A stretch of DNA of 64,000 bases from positions 10,254,001 to 10,318,000 of the forward strand of contig NZ_JAPNKC010000001.1 in NCBI RefSeq assembly GCF_026626705.1, read 5' to 3'. The translations under genes and the position numbers were made by a program. The notes beneath the pieces are model-generated. The model was not told the DNA's origin and searched no databases. It saw only the letters and a list, made by a program, of their open reading frames with translations. Positions 1 through 8,225 of this stretch are shown here, piece by piece (the stretch's first letter is position 1; each line of letters starts with the position of its first letter). The stretch comes from Pyxidicoccus sp. MSG2. Lineage in GTDB: Bacteria; Myxococcota; Myxococcia; Myxococcales; Myxococcaceae.

Positions 1-136
1 GCGGGAGCGGCTGCGCGAGTACCACGCGCTTGGGGGCGAGCCCTTCGAGCTGCCCCAGGTGCAGCGTCCCTCTTCGGCCCTGCGCGACGCGTCCGACTTC
101 GAGCACCTGCTCCAGTTCGCGGAGCCCCGGTGGTGA
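1..136 (+). CDS. C-terminal fragment of an unidentified protein (cut by window edge)
   Basis: Only the last 44 codons are in the window, in the frame starting at base 2, ending at TGA 134-136. The visible tail is charged, with a short acidic/aromatic end (FEHLLQFAEPRW). I do not recognise the family. The stop overlaps the GTG start of the next gene in a GTGA arrangement, so the two are almost certainly co-transcribed and translationally coupled. By context it belongs to the surface-polysaccharide locus, but its function cannot be read from this fragment. Confidence 0.6.
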   Translation, partial: RERLREYHALGGEPFELPQVQRPSSALRDASDFEHLLQFAEPRW

Positions 137-1626
137 GGCGCCCCGAGGACATCGAGGGCGAAAGCGAGTCGCTGGCGGCACGCCTGCGTGCCTTCGTGCT
201 TGCCCGAGTCACGGCGACGCGGGGCTGCCGCGTGGCGCTGGTGGGCTCGGATGCGTCGCTCTCGCGCGCGCTGAACGACGCGGGTTGTGAGGTGGTGGAG
301 GGCGCGGAGGCTGGCCCGACGCACGTCGTCCTCATGGATGAGCCTTCCGCCTCCGCCCTGGAGTCGGTCCTCGGCGCGTGGGCCACGGCGGCCCCCGGTG
401 CGGAGCTGCTCTTCGGGTTCCGCAATGCGGGGGCGGGCGCTTCGCTGCTGGCGACCTTCCTGGAGGGGGTGCCCGCGAGGCCGGGGCCCTCGGAGTCCGC
501 GGTTCGCCACCGGTTCGCCGCGTGTGGTCTGCGGGTGCTGACGAGGGAAGCGTACCCAGCACCGAAAGGACGCGGCCCGCTACCCGCCGAGGCGGAGCGC
601 TCCCTGCGCGACGTGTTCGCGCAGCTGCGCCCGGACGCCGAGGACGACGTCGTGCTCTACGCCCTCGCGCGCGAGGCGAATGCGGACGTGAGCACTGCGA
701 CCGCCTCTGGGGGCAGGTCGGCCACGTCGTCCGCGTCTGGAGGCACGTTGCCCCCGGCGTCGACGGGCCTGGTGCCGGACCTGCTCAGCGTCATCGTCTG
801 GGCGGGTCCGGAGCATCGGGAGTCCCTCGACGAGGCGGTGTTCTCGCTCGCGTGTCAGGACCAACGCCCGCTCGAAGTGGTCGTGGTGGAGCACTCCGGG
901 GCCGCGTCACCCCCAGGTTCCGGTTCCGCGGAGGCGTGCCTGGAGACGTACCGCCGCATCGAGGACTTCTCGTCCCAGGTGGTGCGCGTCGCGCCGGGCG
1001 AGGGATTCAGTGCGGCGTTGCGCGTCGCGCGCGGCCAGTACCTGGCCTTCCTCGATGCGTCGGGGCTCGTCTACCCGCGCCACTTCGTCAACCTCATCGC
1101 CGCGCTGAAGTCGGGTGACGCCGCGTGGGCGGTGTCGCGCGCGTACCGGGACGCGCTTCGCACGAGCGACGGGGAGGCCTACGTCGAGACGAAGGTTCCC
1201 TTTCCGCTCGGCGATGTCCTGGAATTGGAGCACCTGCGCCGGCACCCGTGGTTGATGAATGCGGTGGTCATCGACCGGGCGCGCCTGGCGGGCATTCCCC
1301 TCCACCTCGAGGACCCGGCGACGGAGAGTCCCGCGTCGCTCCTCCTGCGACTGGCGTCCGTCTTCGAGCCCCTGTTCATCAACGGCCTTCCGACGTGTGA
1401 GCAGCGGGGCCCGGAGCCCATCGCGCCCGGGCCCGCGCTGGCGGAGGTGCGCGTGCTTCGGCCGCTCGGGGCCTGGGAGGCCACGGTGGGTCGGGCCCGG
1501 GACGCGGGCCAGTCCGCGAAGGACCTGCGGCATCGTGTCCTCGACACCCTCAACTCGCGGCTGAAGCAGTGGGTGCCCGGCCTCCACGGGAACGTTCGCG
1601 CCTGGGTGTCGAAGTGGAGCCGGTGA
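130..1626 (+). CDS. GT2-like glycosyltransferase, degenerate
   Basis: About 498 residues. Residues 1-210 carry no motif I recognise. A GT-A/GT2-type fold begins near residue 218 (LLSVIVWAGPEH) and continues through the VVVVEHSG strand. The usual metal-binding DxD after the AFLD strand reads LDASG (near residue 307), so the second acidic residue is missing. This is therefore a weak or non-canonical GT2, possibly a glycan-locus protein that has lost catalysis. GTG at 130 and GTG at 133 are both possible starts; 133 overlaps the upstream stop as GTGA. The 3' end overlaps the next glycosyltransferase by 4 bp (GTGA), so the genes form one operon. Family call fairly sure, activity uncertain. Confidence 0.7.
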   Translation: MVRRPEDIEGESESLAARLRAFVLARVTATRGCRVALVGSDASLSRALNDAGCEVVEGAEAGPTHVVLMDEPSASALESVLGAWATAAPGAELLFGFRNAGAGASLLATFLEGVPARPGPSESAVRHRFAACGLRVLTREAYPAPKGRGPLPAEAERSLRDVFAQLRPDAEDDVVLYALAREANADVSTATASGGRSATSSASGGTLPPASTGLVPDLLSVIVWAGPEHRESLDEAVFSLACQDQRPLEVVVVEHSGAASPPGSGSAEACLETYRRIEDFSSQVVRVAPGEGFSAALRVARGQYLAFLDASGLVYPRHFVNLIAALKSGDAAWAVSRAYRDALRTSDGEAYVETKVPFPLGDVLELEHLRRHPWLMNAVVIDRARLAGIPLHLEDPATESPASLLLRLASVFEPLFINGLPTCEQRGPEPIAPGPALAEVRVLRPLGAWEATVGRARDAGQSAKDLRHRVLDTLNSRLKQWVPGLHGNVRAWVSKWSR

Positions 1627-3800
1627 AGACGCGGCCCTCCGAGCCCGCGTGGTGTGAAGTCCCTCGGCGGCTCGCGGACACGCGCGGCCTGGAGATTCCC
1701 GGCTCGCACCGCTCGGGTTGGAAGGGGCTTGCCGTCACTCGCGCGAAGCGACTCGTGCTGCGCGGGATGGAGCCGATGCAGCGGGCACTGCTGGAGACGC
1801 AGTGCCAGCTCAACGCCCTGCTGGTGGATGGGCTCGCGCAGCTGCCCCGGCGCTCCGAGTCCGGGCTTCACACCGTGTTGGCGTCCCTGCGTCAGGCCGT
1901 GGCCGGGCAGTGGGACGTCCCGCCCGGCGTGCCCGGCCGCACGTGGGTCGAGCGGCAGCGGGCCTGGAACCGGCTCGCGGTCTCCACGCTGGCGGAGGCC
2001 GCCGAGGTGTGGCCCCTGTGGACCCCCTCGCTGGTGGAACGGTGCGCCGAGCTCGCCGCTCGCGCGGATGTATCCGAGGGAGAAGCGAAGGGCAGGGCGG
2101 AGCAGTTGTTGCGACCGTCCTGGCGCGAGCTGTGGCGCCGGCAGGTGGCCTTCCACCACGCCTTCGCGGAGGCGCTGCGTTGGGCGGTGGGGATTGCCCG
2201 GCCCCGCATGCACTTCCCCGAGCCGGAGGTGTACGAGGCCTGGCGGCGCGCGAGCGAGCCCGTGGAGGTGAGTGCCGCCGCCGAAGCGCTCACGCAACTG
2301 AGAGACCGCCCACTCATCAGCCTGGTGGTGCCGGCATGGCGCACGCCCGAGCCGCTGCTGCGCGCGTGTCTCGACTCCGTGCTCGCGCAGGTGTACCCCG
2401 ACTGGGAGCTGTGCCTCGTGGATGACGGGTCGCCTGATGACGGTGTGGCCCGGGTGGTGGGCGACTATTCGCGCCGCGACGCGCGCATCCACTTCGAGCG
2501 GCTGCCTCGCAACGGGGGCATCGCCCGCGCGACGAACGCCGCGATTGCCCGATGCAGTGGGGCGCTCATCGCCTTCCTCGACCACGATGACACCCTGGCC
2601 CCGCATGCCCTCGCCGAAGTGGCCCTCCACGCCCAGGCGTACCCGGACGCGGACGTCTTCTACTCGGACGAGGACAAGCTGGACGGGGAGGGCCGCAGGT
2701 ACGCGCCCTCCCTGAAGCCGGCGCTGTCACCGGACCTGCTGCGCGCGCTCAACTACGTCTGCCACTTCGTGGCCGTGCGGGCTCCGCTGCTGCGTGAAGT
2801 GGGGGGCCTGCGCGAGGGCTTCGATGGTGCGCAGGACCACGAGCTGCTCCTCCGCCTCAGCGAGCGCACGTCCCGCTTCGTCCACATCCCCCGCGTGCTG
2901 TACCACTGGCGCTCGCATCCGGGCTCCACGTCGATGGACTCGGGGGCGAAGCCCGCCGCGAGCGAAGCGGGCCGCCGTGCCGTGGTGGAGCACCTCGCGC
3001 GACTGGGCACCGCCGCGGAGGTCTCCGTCATGCTCCCCGGCGTGTACCGCGTGCGCTATCCACTGGCCGGGCAGCCGAGCGTTTCCATCATCCTGCACGG
3101 CTCCGCTCCGGAGGCGTCCGAGGACCTCGCCGAGCGGGCACTCCTCGCCTCGCTGAAGGACACGGCCCTGGACGTGGAGGTGCTCGCTTCCCTGGACGCT
3201 TCCTCCAGCCAGGGCGCACAGTTGAACTCCGCCGCCCACGATGCGCGGGGGACGCTGCTGCTCTTCCTCGAGCGTGGCCAGCTGCCGGCGGAACCGGAAT
3301 GGCTCCAGGAGCTGGTCTCCCAGGCGCTGCGGCCGGAGCTGGGTGCCGTGGGCGGACTGCTCCTGGGCCCGGATGGGACGGTGGATGCGGCCGGACTCAT
3401 GCTGGGAGGAGCGGCGGGAATCGCACCGGCCCTGTCTGGCATTCCGGACCCATCGCTCACGGCCCTGGGCGGCTCACGGTGGCCACACAATCGCTCCGCG
3501 GTCTCCGCCACGTGCCTGATGGTCCGGCGGGAGCTGTTCGACAGGCTGGGCGGATTCGACGAAAGCCTTTCAGACGGAGCCGCGGCCGTGGACCTGTGCC
3601 TGCGGCTGGTCTCCGAGGGATTCCGAATCCTCGTCACACCCCACGCCCGCCTCGTTCGGCTCTCTCTCGGGTCCGCTGGCCGGTCCGCCCCGGAGGCCGT
3701 GTTCGAATTGCAGGAGCGGATTGGACAGGCACTCGGAGGGGTGGACCCATACACCCATCCCAGCTCCGCATTGACTGACATGGACGAGTCATTGCGGTGA
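1623..3800 (+). CDS. Tandem-domain GT2 glycosyltransferase (O-antigen/EPS type)
   Basis: 725 residues from GTG 1623, chosen because it overlaps the upstream TGA (GTGA); the frame is open further upstream but that part lies inside the previous gene. Residues 1-220 are a helical N-terminal region. A canonical GT2 domain follows: LVVPAWR near 231, LVDDGS, FLDHDD near 318 as the metal-binding motif, and YSDEDK near 347, which I associate with rhamnosyl/O-antigen transferases. A second, weaker GT2-like half starts near 485 (PSVSIILHG) and includes GGFDE but no clear DxD, so it may only bind or orient the acceptor. Predicted cytoplasmic sugar transferase building a surface glycan; donor and acceptor are not visible. 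Confidence 0.85.
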   Translation: MKTRPSEPAWCEVPRRLADTRGLEIPGSHRSGWKGLAVTRAKRLVLRGMEPMQRALLETQCQLNALLVDGLAQLPRRSESGLHTVLASLRQAVAGQWDVPPGVPGRTWVERQRAWNRLAVSTLAEAAEVWPLWTPSLVERCAELAARADVSEGEAKGRAEQLLRPSWRELWRRQVAFHHAFAEALRWAVGIARPRMHFPEPEVYEAWRRASEPVEVSAAAEALTQLRDRPLISLVVPAWRTPEPLLRACLDSVLAQVYPDWELCLVDDGSPDDGVARVVGDYSRRDARIHFERLPRNGGIARATNAAIARCSGALIAFLDHDDTLAPHALAEVALHAQAYPDADVFYSDEDKLDGEGRRYAPSLKPALSPDLLRALNYVCHFVAVRAPLLREVGGLREGFDGAQDHELLLRLSERTSRFVHIPRVLYHWRSHPGSTSMDSGAKPAASEAGRRAVVEHLARLGTAAEVSVMLPGVYRVRYPLAGQPSVSIILHGSAPEASEDLAERALLASLKDTALDVEVLASLDASSSQGAQLNSAAHDARGTLLLFLERGQLPAEPEWLQELVSQALRPELGAVGGLLLGPDGTVDAAGLMLGGAAGIAPALSGIPDPSLTALGGSRWPHNRSAVSATCLMVRRELFDRLGGFDESLSDGAAAVDLCLRLVSEGFRILVTPHARLVRLSLGSAGRSAPEAVFELQERIGQALGGVDPYTHPSSALTDMDESLR

Positions 3801-3864
3801 CCTGTCGAGCGTCGCGCAGTCAGACTCTACCCCGTGTGCGTCAGGTCGGCATGTGAGCTAGAGA

Positions 3865-5466
3865 GTGGCGGACACGCGTTCTCGAGAGGTCCGCATGCAG
3901 GCAGACGGCAATTGGGATGTGCTCTTGAGGGAAGCTCGTCGCCGGGCCGAGTCTCTGGGGCGGATGTTCCCGCGCGTGGATCGCGCGGTCAGGCCCGCGG
4001 TGCGCCTCGCCAGCCGGGCCCTGTCTGTTGCCGCCTCCAGGTCCCCGCAGGCGGTGACGAACACCGTGAGCGTGGATTCGGCGCGCGTGGCTCCCTTTCC
4101 CTCGGACTGGCCCCGCGTCCCGTGGGCGCGGTGCTGCATCGACCACATCAACGCGGTGGCGGTGAACGTCCCGTCCCTGCGTGCGCAGGTCTCCGCGCAC
4201 CCGGACGGTCTGCTCGGCCTGCAGGGCTGGGCCTTCGACCCGGACGCCGAGGTGCAGGACGGCGAATTGAAGATCCTCGTGGATGGGGTGCCGTACCGCG
4301 CCTATCTCGGCGACGAGCGCCAGGACCTGGTGCGCGTCTTCAATGCCCCCTCCGCGGGCTATTGCGGCTTCCGCGCCGACGTCCCGGTGAGTGACTTGCG
4401 CGCGGGAGAGCACCACCTCGCCTTCGAGTGGGTCACCCCCGGGCGCCAGCAGGTGCTGCGCTGCGAGGGCCGGTTCGAGCTGACCCTGGACCCGAAGGGA
4501 GCCACCCGCGACGAGGAGCACTACAACCTCTGGGGACGCACCATCGTCGTGAAGCGCAGCGCGCTGGCCGGGGGCTCCAGCGGTGCGGACCGCCTGAGCC
4601 AGCAGTCGCTGCGACATACCTTCCGTGAGCTCAACTCGCTCTTCCTGCTGATGTCGAAGAGCCCATACCTGCACTCGTCGCCGCGCCATGTGGCCGACGA
4701 TGAGGCGTACGCGCTCATCTACAAGGCCTTCCTCGCCTCCAACGTTCGCGTGGAGGAATACTCGTGCGACCCGGCGGGCTTCGATGCGTACCTCGCGCAC
4801 GCCCGGCCGCTGTACGACGCCAGGAACTACGTGGCGCACTATGGCGGGGAGCGGGGCTACTACCTGGAGAAGGCCTTCGAGCACTACCTCTCCTGGGAGT
4901 ACCTGCGGTGGAAGGAGACGGACCGGGTGATGGACCTGGCCTGTTGGATCTCCCCGGCCGCCCAGGTGCTGTCCTCCTGGCGTCGCGCGGACTTCTACGC
5001 GCATGACATCACGCTGAAGACGGACCTCGAGAAGCGCACGGTGTCTGGTTACGCCAACGCCATCGAGGCGCCGAATGACTACTTCGACGCGGTGATGGCC
5101 CACTGCTCCATCGACAACTTCGAGGGCCGTGCGGACATCGACGTGTTCCACGAGATGGCCCGCATCCTCAAGCCCGGAGGCCGCGCGCTCTTCGTCCCCC
5201 TGCACATGGCGGCGCGCGCGGAGAACCTCATCGCGCTGGGCTCGCCGGACATCGAGCTGGATGAAGGCGCACACCTCGTGATGGGTCCGCCGGGCGGGAT
5301 GCGCTTCGCCCGGCACTACAGCGTGCAGTCCCTCCAGGACCGCATCCTGCGCAACGTGCCGGAGCTCGACTTCCACGTGGTGCACGTGCGCAACCCGCCC
5401 CGTGAGGCGTACCCGCCCACGACCACCGCGCGCTTCATGCTGGTGGCCACGAAGCGGGCGCGCTGA
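3865..5466 (+). CDS. Putative methyltransferase with N-terminal beta-sandwich domain
   Basis: 533 residues from GTG 3865; ATG 3895 is an alternative start. Residues about 115-215 look like the beta-rich module starting GLQGWAFDPD that accompanies glycan-locus enzymes. Residues about 330-520 resemble a class I SAM methyltransferase: a post-motif DYFDAVMAHCSIDNF and the hallmark LKPGGRALFVPL near 435. Motif I, normally a Gly-rich D-x-G-x-G loop, reads VMDLACWISP near residue 355 and lacks those glycines, so SAM binding may be altered or lost. It lies 64 bp after the GT2 gene and probably belongs to the same operon, where it would methylate or cap a sugar. Family moderately sure; activity open. 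Confidence 0.7.
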   Translation: MADTRSREVRMQADGNWDVLLREARRRAESLGRMFPRVDRAVRPAVRLASRALSVAASRSPQAVTNTVSVDSARVAPFPSDWPRVPWARCCIDHINAVAVNVPSLRAQVSAHPDGLLGLQGWAFDPDAEVQDGELKILVDGVPYRAYLGDERQDLVRVFNAPSAGYCGFRADVPVSDLRAGEHHLAFEWVTPGRQQVLRCEGRFELTLDPKGATRDEEHYNLWGRTIVVKRSALAGGSSGADRLSQQSLRHTFRELNSLFLLMSKSPYLHSSPRHVADDEAYALIYKAFLASNVRVEEYSCDPAGFDAYLAHARPLYDARNYVAHYGGERGYYLEKAFEHYLSWEYLRWKETDRVMDLACWISPAAQVLSSWRRADFYAHDITLKTDLEKRTVSGYANAIEAPNDYFDAVMAHCSIDNFEGRADIDVFHEMARILKPGGRALFVPLHMAARAENLIALGSPDIELDEGAHLVMGPPGGMRFARHYSVQSLQDRILRNVPELDFHVVHVRNPPREAYPPTTTARFMLVATKRAR

Positions 5467-5492
5467 GCAGGGGACGTGTCACAACGCCGCGA

Positions 5493-5521
5493 GGGCGGCC
5501 CCGAACAGCGGGAGGCCGCCC
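5493..5521. terminator. Hairpin between convergent genes
   Basis: A perfect 8-bp inverted repeat (GGGCGGCC / GGCCGCCC) with a 13-nt loop lies between the rightward methyltransferase stop and the leftward GT4 stop. There is no T-run on either strand, so it is a plausible but not classical bidirectional terminator. Confidence 0.45.
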
Positions 5522-5536
5522 CCGCGCGCCCGGGCC

Positions 5537-7417
5537 TCACGCCGCGACGGACGGGGCCACGGGGGTGAGCAGGGCGAGTGTGACCAGCTCGAACTCACCC
5601 GGCCGGTCGATGGGGTCGAACCGCAGGGCCGAGGGCTGCCTGGGCGGCCAGCGCCCGCGGGTCTGCTCCCCCAGGTCCACCGCGTAGTAGCGCAGCTTCC
5701 CATCCGCGAGGACGTCGAAGCACAGGCTGTTCTCCTCGGTGATGGGCTCCCAGAAGAGCTGCGCGCGCACGCTGCCGGCGTGGCTGCTCTGGGCCCTCAG
5801 CCCCACGACGAGGTGCCGCGCCCCGGTCATCAGCTCGGGCGAGGGCCGCAGCACGAACCACGGGTCTCCCTGGGGCGCCCGGAAGCGTCCGGGCTGCTCC
5901 TTGCCGTCTTCCGTCACGGGCACCAGGTCGCCACAGGCGGGAGAGCGCTCCGCGGGCCGGGAAGGCCCGACGAGCACTTCGCCCGAGAACGAGCTGCCCG
6001 GGTGGCCCGCCTCCAGCGACTCCAGCGCGTCGAGGCGCGCATCGCCCGGCAACACCTCCTCGGCCTCCACCGGCCAGGAGCGCTTCGTCTGCGTCTGCAC
6101 CCAGGCGGGCTCCAGGTTGCCCAGCTCCATCGTGCTGGCGAACCGCAGGCTCTGCCGCGCGACGCGGCGCACGTGCCCGAGCCGCTTCCTCAACGTGGGC
6201 CAGGGAGCTTCCAGTGGCCGCGGGGCCGCGGCCGGCTTCGAGGAACGCCCCGCACGCTCCAGCAGCCGCCAGGCGAGGACATTCTCCCAGGCCTGGGGCG
6301 AGTACTCGTCCAGCGCCAGCCGCCGGGCCGCCCGGCCCATCCGGAGTGCCTCCAGGGGCGTGGTCATCCGCAGCAGGGCGTCCACCCATTCCCCGTGGGT
6401 CCGGGCCACCTGTCCGGTGACGCCCGGGATGATGGCCTGTTCGTACTCCGCCATGGGACTGGCGATGGCGGGCACGCCGAAGACCCCGGCCTCGAAGACC
6501 TTGAGCGCGCTCTTGGCGTGGGTGAAGTCGTTGAGCGTCTCGAGGGGCGCCACCTGCACGCGGCACCGGGCCAGCAGCCAGGGATAGACGAGGTGGTGCT
6601 GGTACGAGACGCGGTCGATGCGCGAGGCGAAGGGCCGCAGCGACTCCGGCACGTCCAGGTGTCCACACAGCAGCAGTCGCAACTCCTGCCGCCGCGCCAG
6701 CACGTCCGCGAGCGCGACGGAGATGGACGCGAGGTCCCCGTCATGCGTCTTCGAGCCGCTCATGTAGCCCACATACGGCGTGTGCTGGAGCAGCGGCCGC
6801 AGCGGGTAGATGGCGCGCGCCAGGCGCAGGAAGTCGTGGGACAGCAGGTTCGGATGCACGAGCCCGGGCACCCCCAGCTTCGTGGCATGCCGGGCAATCC
6901 TGGGCGTGGTGCCAAGGCAGAAGTCGGTGGCCCGGAGCGTCCGGTGGAGCGCCGCCATGTGCTTCCGGAAGGCCGTCTGCTCGGGGCGCGGGGCCTCCGT
7001 GAGGAAGGGAAGCAGGGGAGCGAGGCCCTCGTCGAAGATGAGGTCGTCGATGTCGAACCCCACCGTGGCCCCCGCCTCGCGGGCCCGCTGCACGACCTGC
7101 CCCACGCGCTCGTTCCACTCCAGCCGGAAGAGGATGACCAGTGAGTAGCGGGGGAGCTCGTCGAGCAGGTCCGCGCCGTCCACATGGGCGATGTTGGCGA
7201 CCACGCCAGCGGCCCGGAGCTGCTCGCAGGCATGCACACATCGGTAGCGGAACGGGGCATCGTCCCGGGACGTCACATAGAGCACCCGCAGCCTGTCGCG
7301 TTCGGCCGCCGGGAGGGGGCCCGCCAACGCCGCCTGTTGCCGGGCCTGCTGCACGTCGCGCCGCAGGGAGTCGACCTCGGGGTCGGACCTCCGCGCGCTG
7401 TCATCCTGCTTCACCAT
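5537..7417 (-). CDS. GT4-like (group 1, GT-B) glycosyltransferase with C-terminal extension
   Basis: 626 residues from ATG 7417, or GTG 7414. An AGGAGG just upstream leaves only 2 nt to the ATG but 5 nt to the GTG, so GTG may be the true start; the open frame further upstream is not protein-like. A short coiled N-terminus leads to LRVLYVTS near residue 43, then a GT-B core with FDIDDLIFDEGL and a C-terminal nucleotide-sugar half (KVFEAGVFGVPAIAS near 306) typical of family GT4. About 200 residues follow that I do not recognise, probably a beta-rich module. It faces the upstream glycan operon convergently and shares a 330-bp divergent region with the coiled-coil gene. Confidence 0.78.
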   Translation of the reverse strand: MVKQDDSARRSDPEVDSLRRDVQQARQQAALAGPLPAAERDRLRVLYVTSRDDAPFRYRCVHACEQLRAAGVVANIAHVDGADLLDELPRYSLVILFRLEWNERVGQVVQRAREAGATVGFDIDDLIFDEGLAPLLPFLTEAPRPEQTAFRKHMAALHRTLRATDFCLGTTPRIARHATKLGVPGLVHPNLLSHDFLRLARAIYPLRPLLQHTPYVGYMSGSKTHDGDLASISVALADVLARRQELRLLLCGHLDVPESLRPFASRIDRVSYQHHLVYPWLLARCRVQVAPLETLNDFTHAKSALKVFEAGVFGVPAIASPMAEYEQAIIPGVTGQVARTHGEWVDALLRMTTPLEALRMGRAARRLALDEYSPQAWENVLAWRLLERAGRSSKPAAAPRPLEAPWPTLRKRLGHVRRVARQSLRFASTMELGNLEPAWVQTQTKRSWPVEAEEVLPGDARLDALESLEAGHPGSSFSGEVLVGPSRPAERSPACGDLVPVTEDGKEQPGRFRAPQGDPWFVLRPSPELMTGARHLVVGLRAQSSHAGSVRAQLFWEPITEENSLCFDVLADGKLRYYAVDLGEQTRGRWPPRQPSALRFDPIDRPGEFELVTLALLTPVAPSVAA

Positions 7418-7748
7418 ATCCTCCTCGAGTTCCTTCATCCGGCCCCGCCCATGCTTCGTGTGTCCGCGCTTCCCTGCTTTCCAAGCAGGCGGATCACGGG
7501 AGCCCCGACGCACGAAGCCCTTGATTCCTTTACCAAAAAATATGGTGGACCGCGCCAAGGCCGCGCTTTGACACAGGTCGTCGGCGGCTTGACTTGCACC
7601 CGCGAACTCTCTATTCCAGCCCTCGCCAGCCCTGGTCGCGGACGGACGGGAACGGGAAGGAAGTTCGTGAGAGGGGGCCACGCTCCGTCCTCTCCCACCA
7701 AGGCATCCGCTCGGTGCTGCCAAGGCGCAGGAGCGGGGGAGTACTCGC
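7418..7748. promoter_or_regulatory. Divergent promoter region of two glycan transcription units
   Basis: 331 bp without a gene between the leftward GT4 and the rightward coiled-coil gene. On the plus strand TTGACT (7589-7594) and TATTCC (7612-7617) are spaced by 17 bp, a plausible sigma70-type promoter with a weak -10. A 7-bp perfect hairpin CCTGCTT/AAGCAGG with a 3-nt loop (7473-7489) would sit in the leader of the leftward gene. An AT-rich patch near 7535 (AAAAAATATGG) is the lowest-GC stretch here and could hold the leftward -10. No start site can be fixed from sequence alone. Confidence 0.45.
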
Positions 7749-8225
7749 GTGACGAAGCAACTGAGAGGCACGTCAGAGCAGGTTGGCACGGACACGGCCG
7801 AGGGAATGGCAACACAGGCCGACCTTCAGAGCTCGCTGACAGCCGTCGAAGGCGCGGGTCGACGCGGAAAGCCGGTGGTGAAGCTGGCGTCCCAGCTCCA
7901 GGCCGCCGCCGCGGCGGATGACTCCCGAGAGGCGCCGTGCGAGCGCTGCCGCGAGCTGGACCAGCAGGTGCGTGACCTGCGCGAGCTGAGAGACCGCACG
8001 CTGGAGGAGCTGGCCCGGGCCCGTGAGCAGCTGAACACGCTGCGCCTGAACCGCGAGTCCTTCGTGCAGCCTTCCGAGCCGCCTCCGCCCGCGCCTCCGC
8101 CCCTGCGTTACGTCATCGCCGACCGCATCAACGCCCAGCTCAAGCGCTACCTGGGGCCCGTGCACGTGAACACCCGGCGGGTGCTCGATTTCGCGGCGAA
8201 GCGCGGGGGACGGCGTGAAGGCTGA
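7749..8225 (+). CDS. Coiled-coil protein of the glycan locus
   Basis: 158 residues from GTG 7749, preceded by a purine-rich GGGGGAG at suitable distance; ATG 7806 is a later alternative. No family recognised. Residues 55-100 contain a CxxC pair (CERCRELDQQ) and a strongly charged heptad-like helix, followed by a proline-rich linker (PPPPAPPP) and a short basic C-terminus. It overlaps the start of the GT2-GT4 fusion by 11 bp, so the two are translationally coupled. A scaffold or partner of that enzyme is a reasonable guess from position and coiled-coil content, nothing more. Confidence 0.6.
   Translation: MTKQLRGTSEQVGTDTAEGMATQADLQSSLTAVEGAGRRGKPVVKLASQLQAAAAADDSREAPCERCRELDQQVRDLRELRDRTLEELARAREQLNTLRLNRESFVQPSEPPPPAPPPLRYVIADRINAQLKRYLGPVHVNTRRVLDFAAKRGGRREG

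Noticed and set aside
5402..7144. Long plus-strand open frame across the GT4 gene
   Set aside because: Arg/Pro/Gln-rich shadow of the leftward glycosyltransferase; no motifs.
7568..7573. Perfect TTGACA box in the divergent region
   Set aside because: No acceptable -10 sits 16-18 bp downstream (GACTTG at 17 bp), so the weaker TTGACT/TATTCC pair at 7589-7617 was preferred.
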